This document shows, in pieces, positions 24,247-36,211 of a stretch of DNA of 64,000 bases (positions are counted from its first letter, which is position 1; every line of letters begins with the position of its first letter). Under the pieces are notes generated by a model. The model ran no database searches. It saw only the letters and a program-made list of their open reading frames with translations, and was not told the origin of the DNA. The translations under genes were made by a program, and so were the position numbers. This DNA comes from Chamaelirium japonicum (Eukaryota > Streptophyta > Magnoliopsida > Liliales > Melanthiaceae): positions 64,755,755 to 64,819,754 of the forward strand of contig OX393551.1 of the NCBI GenBank assembly GCA_947650365.1. Direction: 5' to 3'.

Positions 24247-24384
24247 ACTCATAAAACCGTCTGATTTACCGGTGCGGGCGAGTGTGATTCAGAAAACTGA
24301 TGGAGCTGTGGTTTACGGAAAGGTATGATTGTTGGTAGTTAACATAACCGTTCGATTTATGGAAAGATGTGCTTTTACCCCCAA

Positions 24385-24386
<2 letters not shown>

Positions 24387-24476
<90 letters not shown>
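24387..24476. repeat. (CT)n microsatellite
   Basis: About 45 uninterrupted CT dinucleotides, directly abutting the foldback MITE at 24477. Confidence 0.95.
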
Positions 24477-24478
<2 letters not shown>

Positions 24479-24613
24479 TATTCAGCCGCCAATTGACGTG
24501 GCAGTATGCAACTGGTGGTGTAAAATATTTAAATATTGCTAGTCGGTTTCAGCCAATGCTACCAAGTCAATCATGCTGGCGGAATCGAAAAGACCTTCGG
24601 GCTGAATAGTATT
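24477..24613. mobile_element. Foldback MITE, GTGCAACTGGTGG family, copy 2
   Basis: Inverted tips GCTATTCAGCC / GGCTGAATAG, with the family core GCAACTGGTGGTGTAAAA. Confidence 0.65.
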
Positions 24614-25031
24614 TCCCCTCTCTCTTGATGTTGAAAGGCTGATCCTCAAATATATATATTTTTTTGGATGCATTAAAGGGTGTTGGAAGTGGTCTCGACA
24701 GTCGGGGGAATGTTGCCACCGAAGGCGACCCTCCGAGTGCTGATAGGCATGGGGGGAGTGCTGCCGCCGAAGACGATCATTGTGGTGCCGACTGGCACTG
24801 GAATTACTAGTTATCTTCTATAGCTTGAGTGACCCAATAAAATCTTTTTCCATTCTTTTAGTTACTTAGAGTATCTCCAACGGACTCCTTTGGATTTCTT
24901 CGATTCCTTCCTTATTTTACCAAAAGAAATAGAGAAAGCAGTCAAAAGGGGATCCAACGGGTTTCACCAAATTTCCCTATTTTGATATTTTCTTACTCTT
25001 CTCTCTAAGGTTGGGACGGGAGAGAAGGGAA

Positions 25032-25190
25032 AATGTTAGGTAGCCAACTAGTTTGCCAACTTTACATGGCATCTGCATAGGGTTCATCCCATGGCCCCCA
25101 AAAAAATGTTCCCAGCAATAAGTGTCTGCCAGCAGTCCACGTCATGTGGAGTTGGCAACAAGTTGGCTATATAGCATTACTCGGTAGCTT
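25032..25190. mobile_element. Foldback MITE
   Basis: The left arm TAGCCAACTAGTTTGCCAAC pairs with the right arm GTTGGCAACAAGTTGGCTA. CACGTCATGTGG lies near the right-hand turn. About 160 bp, non-coding. Confidence 0.6.
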
Positions 25191-25239
25191 TAGCTCAAAT
25201 TTGATAATCAAATTAACGATTGTTATGAATAATCGATAA

Positions 25240-25400
25240 ATCTTCTAACATTTGATGTCTCTAGAGGTTTTAGAATTTGATGAATTTTGGTGAGAATGAT
25301 TAACATGGCATATGTAGTATGCCTACCAAGTTTCATCAAATTCTGAAACCTCTAAGTTGGTTTCGCACAAGATTTCGTATATAAGAGTTTTTCATTGGAT
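25240..25400. repeat. Partial copy related to palindrome family A
   Basis: Contains CTAGAGGTTTTAGAATTTG with its mirror CAAATTCTGAAACCTCTA about 80 bp away. The same motif pair forms each arm of palindrome A. It lies just left of the first (TA)n run. Confidence 0.5.
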
Positions 25401-25405
25401 CGAGA

Positions 25406-25407
<2 letters not shown>

Positions 25408-25467
<60 letters not shown>
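25408..25467. repeat. (TA)n microsatellite left of palindrome A
   Basis: About 30 TA dinucleotides. Confidence 0.95.

Positions 25468-26714
<1,247 letters not shown>

Positions 26715-26773
<59 letters not shown>
26715..26773. repeat. (TA)n between palindromes B and C
   Basis: About 29 TA dinucleotides. Confidence 0.95.
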
Positions 26774-26774
<1 letters not shown>

Positions 26775-27017
26775 TCTTACTCATGGCCGCTTACTCATAT
26801 AGTTACCTATGATCCGGGCCGTCCATTAGATCCCGACGTACGATTCGGATTAGATGGGGAGTTAAAACAATGGTGTCCGCATTAAATGCGGACTTTTAAT
26901 ACGGGCATTTAATATGGACACCATTGCTTTAACTCCCGATCTGATCCGAACCGTACATCGGGATCTAATGGACGGCCCGGATCATAGGTAACTATATGAG
27001 TAAGAGTATCCCTCCCC
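26774..27017. mobile_element. Palindromic element C, embedded in (TA)n
   Basis: A 244-bp palindrome. CATATAGTTACCTATGATCC is mirrored at the other end, and GGACGGCCCGG and GACACCATTG pair further in. Unrelated in sequence to A, B, D and E. Confidence 0.78.
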
Positions 27018-27019
27018 TA

Positions 27020-27068
<49 letters not shown>
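27018..27068. repeat. (TA)n between palindromes C and D
   Basis: About 24 TA dinucleotides after a short TATATT lead-in. Confidence 0.95.
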
Positions 27069-27070
<2 letters not shown>

Positions 27071-27704
27071 GGACGGGGAGCCTGGACCTCAAGTGCAGCG
27101 TGAACGCTGCACCTGAGCCCGGGATGCGTGACACTTGTATTTTCAGAAAAAATCCTCACCGCAAGCTTCCCCTGTGACCGCAAATCGTTCGGGCCAAATC
27201 TTACCCGTCCGATCGATTGAATCGAACGGATCGGATTCGGTTCGGCCTCGCTGTTACTGTGGCGGCCACAGTAACAGCCCGGGTGAATCGCGTCCGTTCG
27301 ATTCAGTCGATCGGGCGGTTGAAAAAAAATTCGCGATTACTGTAGCGGCTACAGTAATCACGAGAATGATTTCAACCGTGCGATCGATTGAATCGGGTGG
27401 CTGAAAATAAAATCGCGATTACTGTAGCCGCTACAGTAATCGCGAGAATACTGTCAACCGCCCGATCGACCGAATCGAACGGACGGGATTCACCCGGGCT
27501 GTTACTGTGGCCGCCACAGTAACAACGAGGCCGAACCGAATCCGATCTGTTCGATTCAATCGATCGGATGGGTAAGATTTGGCCTGAACGGTTTGCGGTC
27601 ACAGGGGAAGCTTGCGGTGGGGATTTTTTTCGAAAATACAGGTGTCACGCATCCCGGGCTCAGGTGCAGCGTTCACGCTGCACCTGAGGTCCTGGCTCCC
27701 CGTC

Positions 27705-27707
<3 letters not shown>
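27069..27707. mobile_element. Long palindromic element D (copy 1), embedded in (TA)n
   Basis: A 639-bp palindrome with the same tips as B (GGGGACGGGGAGCCTGG and inverse), then GGTGCAGCGTGAACGC hairpins. Four internal hairpins are symmetrical about 27388: two of the TGTTACTGTGGCGGCC type and two of the GATTACTGTAGCGGC type. Copy 2 (63015-63647) shares the whole architecture. Confidence 0.82.

Positions 27708-27767
<60 letters not shown>
27708..27767. repeat. (TA)n between palindromes D and E
   Basis: About 30 TA dinucleotides. Confidence 0.95.
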
Positions 27768-27770
<3 letters not shown>

Positions 27771-28029
27771 AGAGAGAGAGAGAGAGAGAGAAATGCTATA
27801 ATGCGGCATGTGGTAAGTGCGGCACCTCACTACAGTCGTCTGATGCACCGCTGCGTGCATGCGGTGCATCACGCATGCTATGCTCCGGCATGCGGTACGT
27901 GCAGCACCGCACCGCAGCCGTCTGATGCACGCGCTGCGTGCATCGCATGCACGCAGCGGTGCATCAGACGGCATGCGGTAGGTGCCACACTTACCACATT
28001 ATAGCATTTCTCCCTCTCTCTCTCTCTCT

Positions 28030-28032
<3 letters not shown>
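27768..28032. mobile_element. Palindromic element E with (GA)n/(CT)n ends
   Basis: A 265-bp palindrome starting with a GA run and ending with a CT run. AAATGCTATAATG and GGTAAGTG are mirrored, and the core has GATGCACCGCTGCGTGCATG with its inverse. TA repeats lie outside the GA/CT arms. Confidence 0.75.

Positions 28033-28068
<36 letters not shown>
28033..28068. repeat. (TA)n right of palindrome E
   Basis: About 18 TA dinucleotides; the end of the palindrome chain. Confidence 0.95.
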
Positions 28069-28073
<5 letters not shown>

Positions 28074-28822
28074 TGTTAAGGCTGTTTGAGTTATTTACAA
28101 CTGTGCCATCCTCAAAATCGCGCAGAGACAAGATATCCATTCGATCTAATCGTATGGATCAAACACAATACGATCCAATCAAATCAAACGAATAAAAAAT
28201 CTCTTAATCTCTCAACCATTCCGATGTCTCTCTCTTTCTTCCCCCGATCTCTATCTTAATCTCTCTCTTCCCCCGATCTCTCTTTCTCTCTTCATATTTC
28301 TCTCTTCCATCGAGCTCTCTCTCTTCCCCTTGATCTCTCTCTCTCTCTCCGTCTATCTCTTTCCCTTCCCTCTCTCTCTCTCTCTCCTTCTTTCTCTCTT
28401 CCCTTGATCTCTCTCTCTTTCTTCTCTCGATCTTTCTCTCTCCGTCTCACTCTTTCTTTCAAAAGCAACCATCCCTTACCCGTACATAGCAGCAGACCTA
28501 CCACCCCACATTCTTTCTCTCTCTCTACTACCATCTTATCACCCAATCACATTCCATAGAGAGAGAGAGAATCATGTGGTGAGATACAGTTGGGGAAACT
28601 GAAGCAGTCATGGGGTTCCGCCGTTCTGATTCTCATTAAGTGGTCGACAACACTTGGGAAGCGAAATAACTACCCACTCCTTGTGATAAAAACCAACTGA
28701 TAGCCCCGATATCTTCTTCCTTCTTTCCCTTCTCTTTCTCTCTCACTCTTATGTGTCGATCGAGGCCAATGCGATAGAGGAACTGGTGCGAAGAAGGATC
28801 CCTCGAAGCGCAGGAAGGCTCC
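28069..28822. other. Pyrimidine-rich low-complexity DNA
   Basis: 28215-28530 is a degenerate CTCTCT/TTTCTC tract, followed by a short (GA)n at 28557-28570 and about 250 bp of ordinary sequence. No gene recognised. Confidence 0.6.
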
Positions 28823-30930
28823 TGTTGGAGTTGGTGTGTTTTTAGCTTGTAAAAATCTATTTTAATCTATTAATAAAGGATGAATATTATCATATGAGAT
28901 GCATGGTGGTGCATAATATTGTTACGTGTTCTTTTAGAACAGAGAGCTATGGCTACATGATAGTCCAAAAAGTTAAAGACTAAGTGGATTGGTTCCATGT
29001 ATCCTAAATAAATTCACAACTATGATCAGGTTGGTCGCCTCATCATGTTAGGCTATTGGGGTTGACAATACATGAAAGTCTTTACCATGGTCATCACCAG
29101 GCACAGTGTCTGTGGCTGAACGGAACCAACACGGTGCACAATTTGGTGAGCAGACCAGTGCACTAAGTCATGTTTCTGCTTAGGGTAAAAATGTCCTAAA
29201 TCCTGAGGAACCACGACTGATGGGCTAACCAGTTGTGTGCTGCCTTGGCACACCAATGTGTGAGGGTTCGATTATGTAACCTAAAACCACAGTGTACCAT
29301 GTTACCCGACTGGTGTCATATAAGCGTGCCACTCTTGTAGGTCATTCATACCCCTAATGGGAGGTGCATTCCTTGGTTTGACTTGCGTTGTATTAAATCC
29401 AAACCTGGTGGTCATTAGTTGGACTGTTGACCGGATATGGTTACTCGATAAGGTAATCGAAGGTACGCCGTACACAGTCAATCTGGAAGGAACTGAATCA
29501 TATGAGCACTCGAGTTTGACGGTATTTTTCACTACTCGAGTCGCATCATGACACTAAGTGGAGGGACAATGAGTTTACCACTACTTAGCGAAGAGAAGGG
29601 GTATGCGAGAGAACATAGCAATTCCAGGAGGAATGGAGTGCTGCTTATGTCGCACTCTGGGTGATTACGTAGGTTAACTCGAGCTCATAGGATTGCTGGT
29701 ACACTTGGGTGGTGTGTCGATCGAGTTCGAGTTGGAAACCATGAACCCCGGTCCCTGAAGGTTCCACCTGATCGACATTATGTACGGTCCTTATACCATC
29801 TCCTTTAAACACATGACGTAGTTAGAGGAAGCAATAAGTCCAAGCCTACGTTCCGTATGCGCTTCGCACTAGTGCACGATAGATACGTAGCTTCGTATGT
29901 GTGTGCTAAGGGAAAACCCTAGCGTAGCACGGAGACACACGTTGTCATCCCTTACTATAAGTAGACTTCGCTACATGGGTGCGATGCACCGGAACTTGTT
30001 GCAAGTTGACTAGTTGAGTTTACTAGGGGCACTATATGTGTTTGCTAAGGGCACACCAGTATATAGTGAAATTACTATTGTACTCCAATTATGTGTGTCA
30101 TGCAAGTTCTCGTGCACGTAGGACGGCCAATTAGTGACACATGGGTGTTTTGGTAATACCAAAGTCACTGTGCACTAGGGGAGACTGGCCCTATGGGTGT
30201 GGGGAAATGCATGGTTGGCCCTCCTTGTTTATAGGAGTGGAGCTCCTTAATAGGGGGGCAACCCTCTCGTATAGGGCATGAGGTTTGACTTGGGATTTCA
30301 ACCCCTAGAAGTTAGCAAAACAAGGGAGAGAAGCTAGGGGCTGGCCCTAACAAGTTGCCTACGCAACCTAGGGGGCCGGCCTCATAAAAAAGGAGCAAGG
30401 GGAGAGGGGTGGCCGGCCCTATTGAAGCCATACCGGACCCCCCTCTCTTAAGCTCTCAATCTCTCTTCTCTCTTGTCTTCCTCATTGCGACTTTGTCTTT
30501 CTCGTGTGGTGTCTTAGTAGATGAGAATGGCTAACGTAAGGGGGCACTCGATCAGAGACCCTTCGTTGGCATGCCGTGTATCATATGAGATCGGGTGAAT
30601 ATTGAAGGCATTGTCTCCCGCGTATCATCGGCTTCTTCGCGAACTATCTTCCGTCTCCTTCGACAAAGAAGACAATACTCCATGGTTAAAGGATTTGCAC
30701 TAAGATATGCAATATTCTAACTTGTAGATCTAGCATAGAATCGGATTGCATGCATGCTAGTCATTCATATCGTTAGATTGCTGTTATGGTGTTTGATTCC
30801 AGTGCCTATCACGTGCACGCATATGTAGCTAGTTTCAATGAAAGTTTTATCATGTAACACGCACCACGCACGGTCTTTGGACCGGCAAATCGCTTCCGTT
30901 GCGAGTCTCTACCATAGGATATTTACAACA
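28823..30930. mobile_element. Candidate solo LTR (2.1 kb)
   Basis: A 2108-bp stretch starts TGTTGGAG and ends TTACAACA, giving the inverted tips TGTTG/CAACA expected of an LTR. Neighbouring pentamers GCTCC (28818-28822) and ACTCC (30931-30935) agree at four of five bases. There is no coding sequence and no second copy in the window. Size and tips fit a large Copia-type LTR, but this rests on the ends alone. Confidence 0.4.
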
Positions 30931-32291
30931 ACTCCCTCCTCCCTTTTGCTTCATTTCCTCCCACTACTTATTCTGATCAGATGCTGCCCTCCCTTTTTTC
31001 TCCTTAATCCGAACGGTCTCGGTGACACCAAGCCTCGAGAGGTCTCCGGCTACAGGAGCAGTGATCTCGGATTCCCTAACACATGAATTCTCGAGTGGTC
31101 TTCGACTCTGCAAGAGATGCGTTTGGGGACGGTTGAATGGCTTGATGTATTACCCTATTTTGAAGGATTATGGGTTGTGATAATGAAATGCGTATGTTTT
31201 GTTTGATGAATTGATGGTGAAATTATCTATTTGGGGCTATTATCTCGATTTTTTCTTTGCATTTGTCTTGATTTTTTTCTTTTCTTGCAGGGAGAAAGTG
31301 AACATCTCATCAATTTAGGCTTTCACAATCATAGATGGAGCAGGATGGAAACCAGTGAGCCTCTGTTTTGCTTCAACATTTCAATAGGGAACATATGCCA
31401 GCTTCAAGTATCTACTTTGTTTTCCCCCTGTTTTGGGCAGTTCAAGCTGGTGTGTTTGGTGCAGAACACCGCCCATGTTATCGGCCAACATTGCTACAAA
31501 GACTACGATCGACTTTATTTTTGAAAATGTTCTCTTCCTCTTTGAGGTCATGTTCCTTTGAATTTTTCCTTTAATAGTTCGGTGATCACAAACTCCACCA
31601 ATGTGAGTTCCAAACTTGGACAGGAGAAGGGGAAAGTTGAAATTAAATTGACATTCCATCGTTCAAAGAAATTCTAATTATAAAACAAATCCTACATCAA
31701 TATTAGTTAACTCCAAACATTAGCAACATAAATTGCCATTAACAGAGCTAATATGAAAGAATTTTCAAAGCCAATCCCAGCTAGCATAGGAATTAGTGGT
31801 TATAATTATGGTTAAGTGGAGTGCTATGCATACATTGGATCCTCACTATAGCTTAGGATGGGTGCACTTAACAAATCATAATCAACTGCCATGATATTAG
31901 CATGGCATCATCTTCCATGCATTCATGTCCATCCAATGACGGCGAGGATGTATCACTAAATGATGATTAATGGTTTGATTAGACACTATATATGTGAAAC
32001 ACTCAAGTATAGTATATGTTCCCACCCCTGTCGATTGTTTTGATGCTGAAAGTGGTCGATTGTGTTTTGCCGTCGAAGATGTACTGAATTGGCTCGCTCG
32101 AATGAATTTTGAGACTAAATAACCCTTTTTTTAATAAAGCCCTTTAAGCTTACGACAAGACAAGAAAAGGCAGCAGCGTCAAAGTCATATTCGTCCCTAG
32201 CTTCTCTCATCCAAGCCATGATCCGATCTTTCAAAGCATGAAGAGTAATTGATCAATTTCGCAGGTGTTCCTACTAGGAAACACTCATTAT
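30931..32291. other. Unassigned stretch with a possible Copia gag scrap
   Basis: Around 31440-31520 the plus strand encodes CLVQNTAHVIGQHCY, which loosely resembles a Copia gag zinc knuckle, but the spacing is poor. A T-rich tract ending in TTGCAG at 31290 looks like a splice acceptor with no recognisable exon after it. Otherwise nothing seen. Confidence 0.3.
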
Positions 32292-32751
32292 TAGGGCTGG
32301 CAATTTCGGACCCGACACGGCAGACCCAACACGACCCGACACAAAGTTAGCGGGTCTAGATCAGGACTAAACGGGTTCGGGTCGTAAACGGGTCGACACG
32401 ATAAACCCGTTTAATAAACAGGTCGGGTCTGGGTTTAGGGTCTAGACACGGTAGACCCGTTTAAAATTCAACGGGTCGTGACGGGTCGGGTCTACCCGTA
32501 ATCCGATACTGTAATATGTAGTACCAACGGGTCTATCGGGTCAGGTCGGATCAAGTCGGACTGGGTCGGATCGGGTCAACTGAATAGACCCGTGTGGTAA
32601 ACGGGTCTTATCGGGTCTACTCGTTTATAAACGGGTCGGGTACGGGTTTAGGATCCAGACATGATTAGTTAAACGGGTTGGGTTTGGATCTAAGGGTTTT
32701 GGACACGATCCGAAACTAGACCCGACCCGACCCGACCCGTTGCCAACCCTA
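32292..32751. mobile_element. hAT-like element, GGGTCGGGT-rich family
   Basis: Tips TAGGGCTGGCAA / TAGGGTTGGCAACGGG are inverted repeats. The interior is made of AAACGGGTC and CGGGTCGGGTC motifs on both strands. Flanking octamers match at only five of eight positions, so this is an old copy. Confidence 0.65.
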
Positions 32752-33070
32752 CTCTTCCTATTCATGTAAGGTCATTTATTCTGCATCATCAAAGACAATA
32801 GAGGTCTTCTAGAACAAATAAAAGGTGCAAGTTCCTCTTAGATATTGGGACAATCATCCACCTGGCTGGCCCTCTTTAAGCAGCTTGACCGAGGAAATTG
32901 ACCCTCTAGAAAGAAAAAGAAAATAATATTTATATTCTTTGAGAAAAAAACTGGCACATAATTTTGAAAACCGAGACAAGAAAATATTGTATCTTTAGAG
33001 AAAAAAACTGCCCGACAATTTTATCTGAACATCGCAGGGGACATACTCTCGGACACACTGTGATGGTGTG

Positions 33071-33484
33071 TAGGGCTGATAATTTCGGACCCGACACAAA
33101 GTTAGCGGGTTTGGATCAGGGCTAAATGGGTTCAGGTTGCAAACGAATCGACACGATAGATCCGTTTAATAAACGGGTCGGGTCCGGATTTAGGGTCTGG
33201 ACACAGTAGATTTGTTTAAAATTCAACGGGTCGTGTCGGGTCAGGTCGGGTCTACCTGCAATCCGATACTAATATATAGTATCATCGGGTCTATCGGGTT
33301 AGGCCTGGTCGAGTCGGATCGGGTCAACTGAATAAACCCGTGTGGTAAACGGGTCTAACGGGTCGGGTACAGATTCATGATCTAGACACGATTAGTTAAA
33401 CGGGTCGGGTCCGGATCCGGATCCGGATCCGGGTCTAAGAATTTTGGACCCGACCCGACCCGACCCGATCCATTGCCACCCCTA
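33071..33484. mobile_element. hAT-like element, GGGTCGGGT-rich family
   Basis: A 414-bp copy close in sequence to 32292-32751. Ends TAGGGCTGATAAT / TAGGGGTGGCAAT. Target duplication ATGGTGTG/GTGGTGTG (33063-33070, 33485-33492) matches at seven of eight. Confidence 0.78.
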
Positions 33485-33599
33485 GTGGTGTGCGGGGATT
33501 GTGAGTCTGTTCACCGAAGGCAGGACCGTGGACGTTGCCTTGGCTCTCCCATTGATCTGGCCCCACAGGTCACCGGTGACGGTTTGAACATCATTTATG

Positions 33600-33772
33600 A
33601 TCGGAATAATGCTATTTGTACAGTCTACATCGACAAATACGTTGACAAACCCAGACCAGTGCTTGGTGGACTGAGCCATGGGCACCACCGCCACCACTTC
33701 ATGGGTCTGATTGTCGATGCGTTTGTCGATGTAATATGTACAATTAGCAATACTCTAATGATTGACAGCATT
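33600..33772. mobile_element. Foldback MITE, CATCGACAAA family, copy 1
   Basis: AATGCTATTTGTACAG...CTACATCGACAAATACG is mirrored by CGTTTGTCGATGTAATATG...TACAATTAGCAAT. The loop is short. Related copy at 61190-61378. Confidence 0.65.
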
Positions 33773-34004
33773 TTTGCAACCGATCCGTTAGGTGCACCTG
33801 CTTATGGCCCAATCGGGTTCTGCCACGTCCGCCATTATGAAGAAGACAAGACAGACCCGCAAAGCATATCTCCCATTGTGCCCTCCTTAATGGTGAACGT
33901 GATACAAATCATACAACCGGTTCGGTTTGTAAGCGAGTGCACAAACCCATCGGATAAGAAAAAAAAAAACACTGTGATGTCTACATGCAACCAAGGTAAC
34001 GTCT

Positions 34005-34541
34005 ACATGCAACCAAGGTTGGATTGGTTCGGGTTTAAACCAACCCAAAACAAAACCGAACTAATTTGGTCTACCATATTGAAACCCGAATCAACCCAAC
34101 TTGGGTATAACCCCGAACCAACCCTACCCACACTAGGGTTGGGTTGGTTAGGGTCGGTTCTTGGATTGGTCGTATATCTTGAAAAATAATGATCCCTAGT
34201 AAGCTGGAGGTACACGTTGGACTTTAGGCTTTAGCCACCTGTTATCTTAATATTAGCAAACAACTAATGTTTCCTCATGTGTTAGTGTGATGTAGCCCAA
34301 AAGTTCAAACCTGTGACATATATATGTGGATTGAAATATATAAGTTTGGTTCTCGGGTTGGGTTGGGTTATGTCTATAAGGAGGTTTGACCCCTAACAAG
34401 TAACTTAACTGCATGTATTGAGTCGGGTTCATGAAACTTGGAACCGAACCAATCCATTTAGTCAAAATACCCAAACCAAGCTGATCCATTTAGAATAGAT
34501 TGGGTTGGTTCTCAATTTTACCAGACCCAAGTTGCACCCGT
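34005..34541. repeat. GGTTGGGTTGG-rich repeat (hAT-like, partial)
   Basis: Dense GGGTTGGGTTGG and AACCCGAA motifs. The right end (CAAGTTGCACCC) and the inner GGCTTTAGCCAC and ATTAGCAAACAAC motifs recur at 42961-43180. Borders are uncertain. Confidence 0.45.
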
Positions 34542-34642
34542 AACATCTACCCATGGGTGAACAAAATGAAACTCATATGCAGGCATCGTCCCACACTCCC
34601 ACCACCACCACCATGACGGGATGTCGCCTAGTGAGGAAGACC

Positions 34643-34786
<144 letters not shown>

Positions 34787-34837
34787 CCATCTCCTGTTTC
34801 CTTTCCAAGCCCTGATCTAGGGGTTCGATGAGCCTTT

Positions 34838-35888
34838 CATGGCCTCCTCGATTGCTACCGCTGGTAGCTTCGGGGAGGCCGGAATTCTAGGCGAAATTCC
34901 CCCCGGGGGTTCGGATCTGGGCTCCCCCCTCCTTTTCCTATGTAAAAAGGGGTTTTGGGTTGATATCTCCCCCTTTCTTCAGTTTTGGGTTTCTCCTCCG
35001 GCTTCGGTGATGATAGGTTGGTGGGCTCCACCTTCGGCGTAGGTACGATGGCTCGTGTGATCGTAGCGGCGGCATCGAATAGGTCTTGGACCTCGTCTCT
35101 ACTCATTTTCGATGGCTCTCGGTCTCGTCGGCGGGGGAGGCTCCGGCGGTGTGTGACTTGGACGTTCTGAGGGAGGTTCCCCTGTAGATAGGGTGGCTGT
35201 TTGGCTCCCTGTTTTGGGTTTTTGGGAGTGTCCTCTTCGGCTCCGGCGATAGTGAGAAGGTGGTCTTCATGTTTGGCGTGGTGCTTGGCTTGGAGGTTCC
35301 GAGGGAGGCTCCCTTATAGATAGGGTGGCCGTTCAGCTCCCTGTTTTGGTTTTTTGGGAGTGCCCTCTCTGGTTCCGGCGACGGTGAGAAGGTGGTCTTC
35401 ATCTCTGGCGTGGTGCGGCGGCTCGTATCGATCGTTGCGGTGGCCTTGAATAGGTCTTCGACCTCGCCTCTGCTCGTTTTGGCGGCCCCGGCTCGACGGT
35501 GGTGGCGGCTCTGGCTTGGCAAAGCATGGAATTTTTGGCGGGGCTCCTGGTGGCGCAGCGGCGTGGCTCCTTCCCCCTTGTTTGATGGTGGTGCCGGTGG
35601 TTGCGCGGTTGTGGTTATTTTGTTTTTGTCCCCCCATTCAGTTTCTACTCCTCTGCCTTCGTGTGGTATATTCCGCATGTGTGCGGTGCCTGTGGTGGCC
35701 GCTGGTGTGCGATGGTTAGTTGTCCACCGATCGATGAAAAGTTTGGTTTGTAGCCGATGACATTTGATCTATCAGATGACGATTAGTTTTTTCGATCAAG
35801 GGCTATGTCTCTGTTAGCGTCGGCATGTGGCGTTTGCCGGAGGGCCAATTGTGACCTTCCTTTGAAATACCAAAAAAAAAAAAAAAAA
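34838..35888 (+). mobile_element. Poly(A)-tailed GC-rich retroposon, copy 1
   Basis: A GC-rich unit of about 1 kb ends in a 17-base A run (35872-35888). Its first ~100 bp (GCTTCGGGGAGGCCGGA then CCCGGGGGTTCGGATC) match the reverse complement of 57330-57470, part of copy 2. It contains a 132-bp tandem repeat from 35169. No reverse transcriptase is present, so it is probably moved by a LINE. It ends 324 bp before the start codon of flippase piece 2. Confidence 0.55.
35169..35430 (+). repeat. 132-bp tandem repeat within the retroposon
   Basis: GAGGGAGGTTCCCCTGTAG at 35169 recurs as GAGGGAGGCTCCCTTATAG at 35301, and AGAAGGTGGTCTTCAT recurs at the same spacing. Confidence 0.8.
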
Positions 35889-36100
35889 CCCTCATGCATT
35901 GCTGAGCAAAGGCATGATCTCAGAGTTTCCATCCATCCCAAAATAATAATTATCCAAACAATTCAAACTTCCAATTCGTCCATCCCATGTAAGTCTACCC
36001 CTCTAGAAGCCCATGTAGACTTTCCTCCGTCTTCGTCTCTGTCTTTGACTCCGCACCCGCACCCACCATCTCTGAACAGATCGACCGTTTCTCCCCTCCC

Positions 36101-36107
36101 ATATAAG
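36101..36107 (+). promoter_or_regulatory. TATA box of flippase piece 2
   Basis: ATATAAG lies 105 bp upstream of the chosen ATG, in a pyrimidine-rich setting typical of plant core promoters. It predicts a leader of about 75-80 bases. Confidence 0.5.
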
Positions 36108-36211
36108 GCTTGACTTTCCCCGCACCCACCTCTCTCCTCCACCTTGTCAATTGCTTTGTCACTCCATGCATAGCCTCCCCATTCTCTGAACCACCCTGCA
36201 GCTCTTTCGTC

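Noticed and set aside
31368-31574. Possible gag zinc-knuckle gene
   Set aside because: Cys/His spacing does not fit the knuckle consensus and no neighbouring gag or pol sequence is present.
35103-35678. 191-codon minus-strand frame upstream of flippase piece 2
   Set aside because: It lies entirely in the GC-rich retroposon, mirrors the tandem repeat, and has no domain signature.
36110-36211. 34-residue N-terminal extension of flippase piece 2
   Set aside because: Unrelated to the paralogue, and its ATG lies only about 10 bases after the TATA box, upstream of the expected transcription start.
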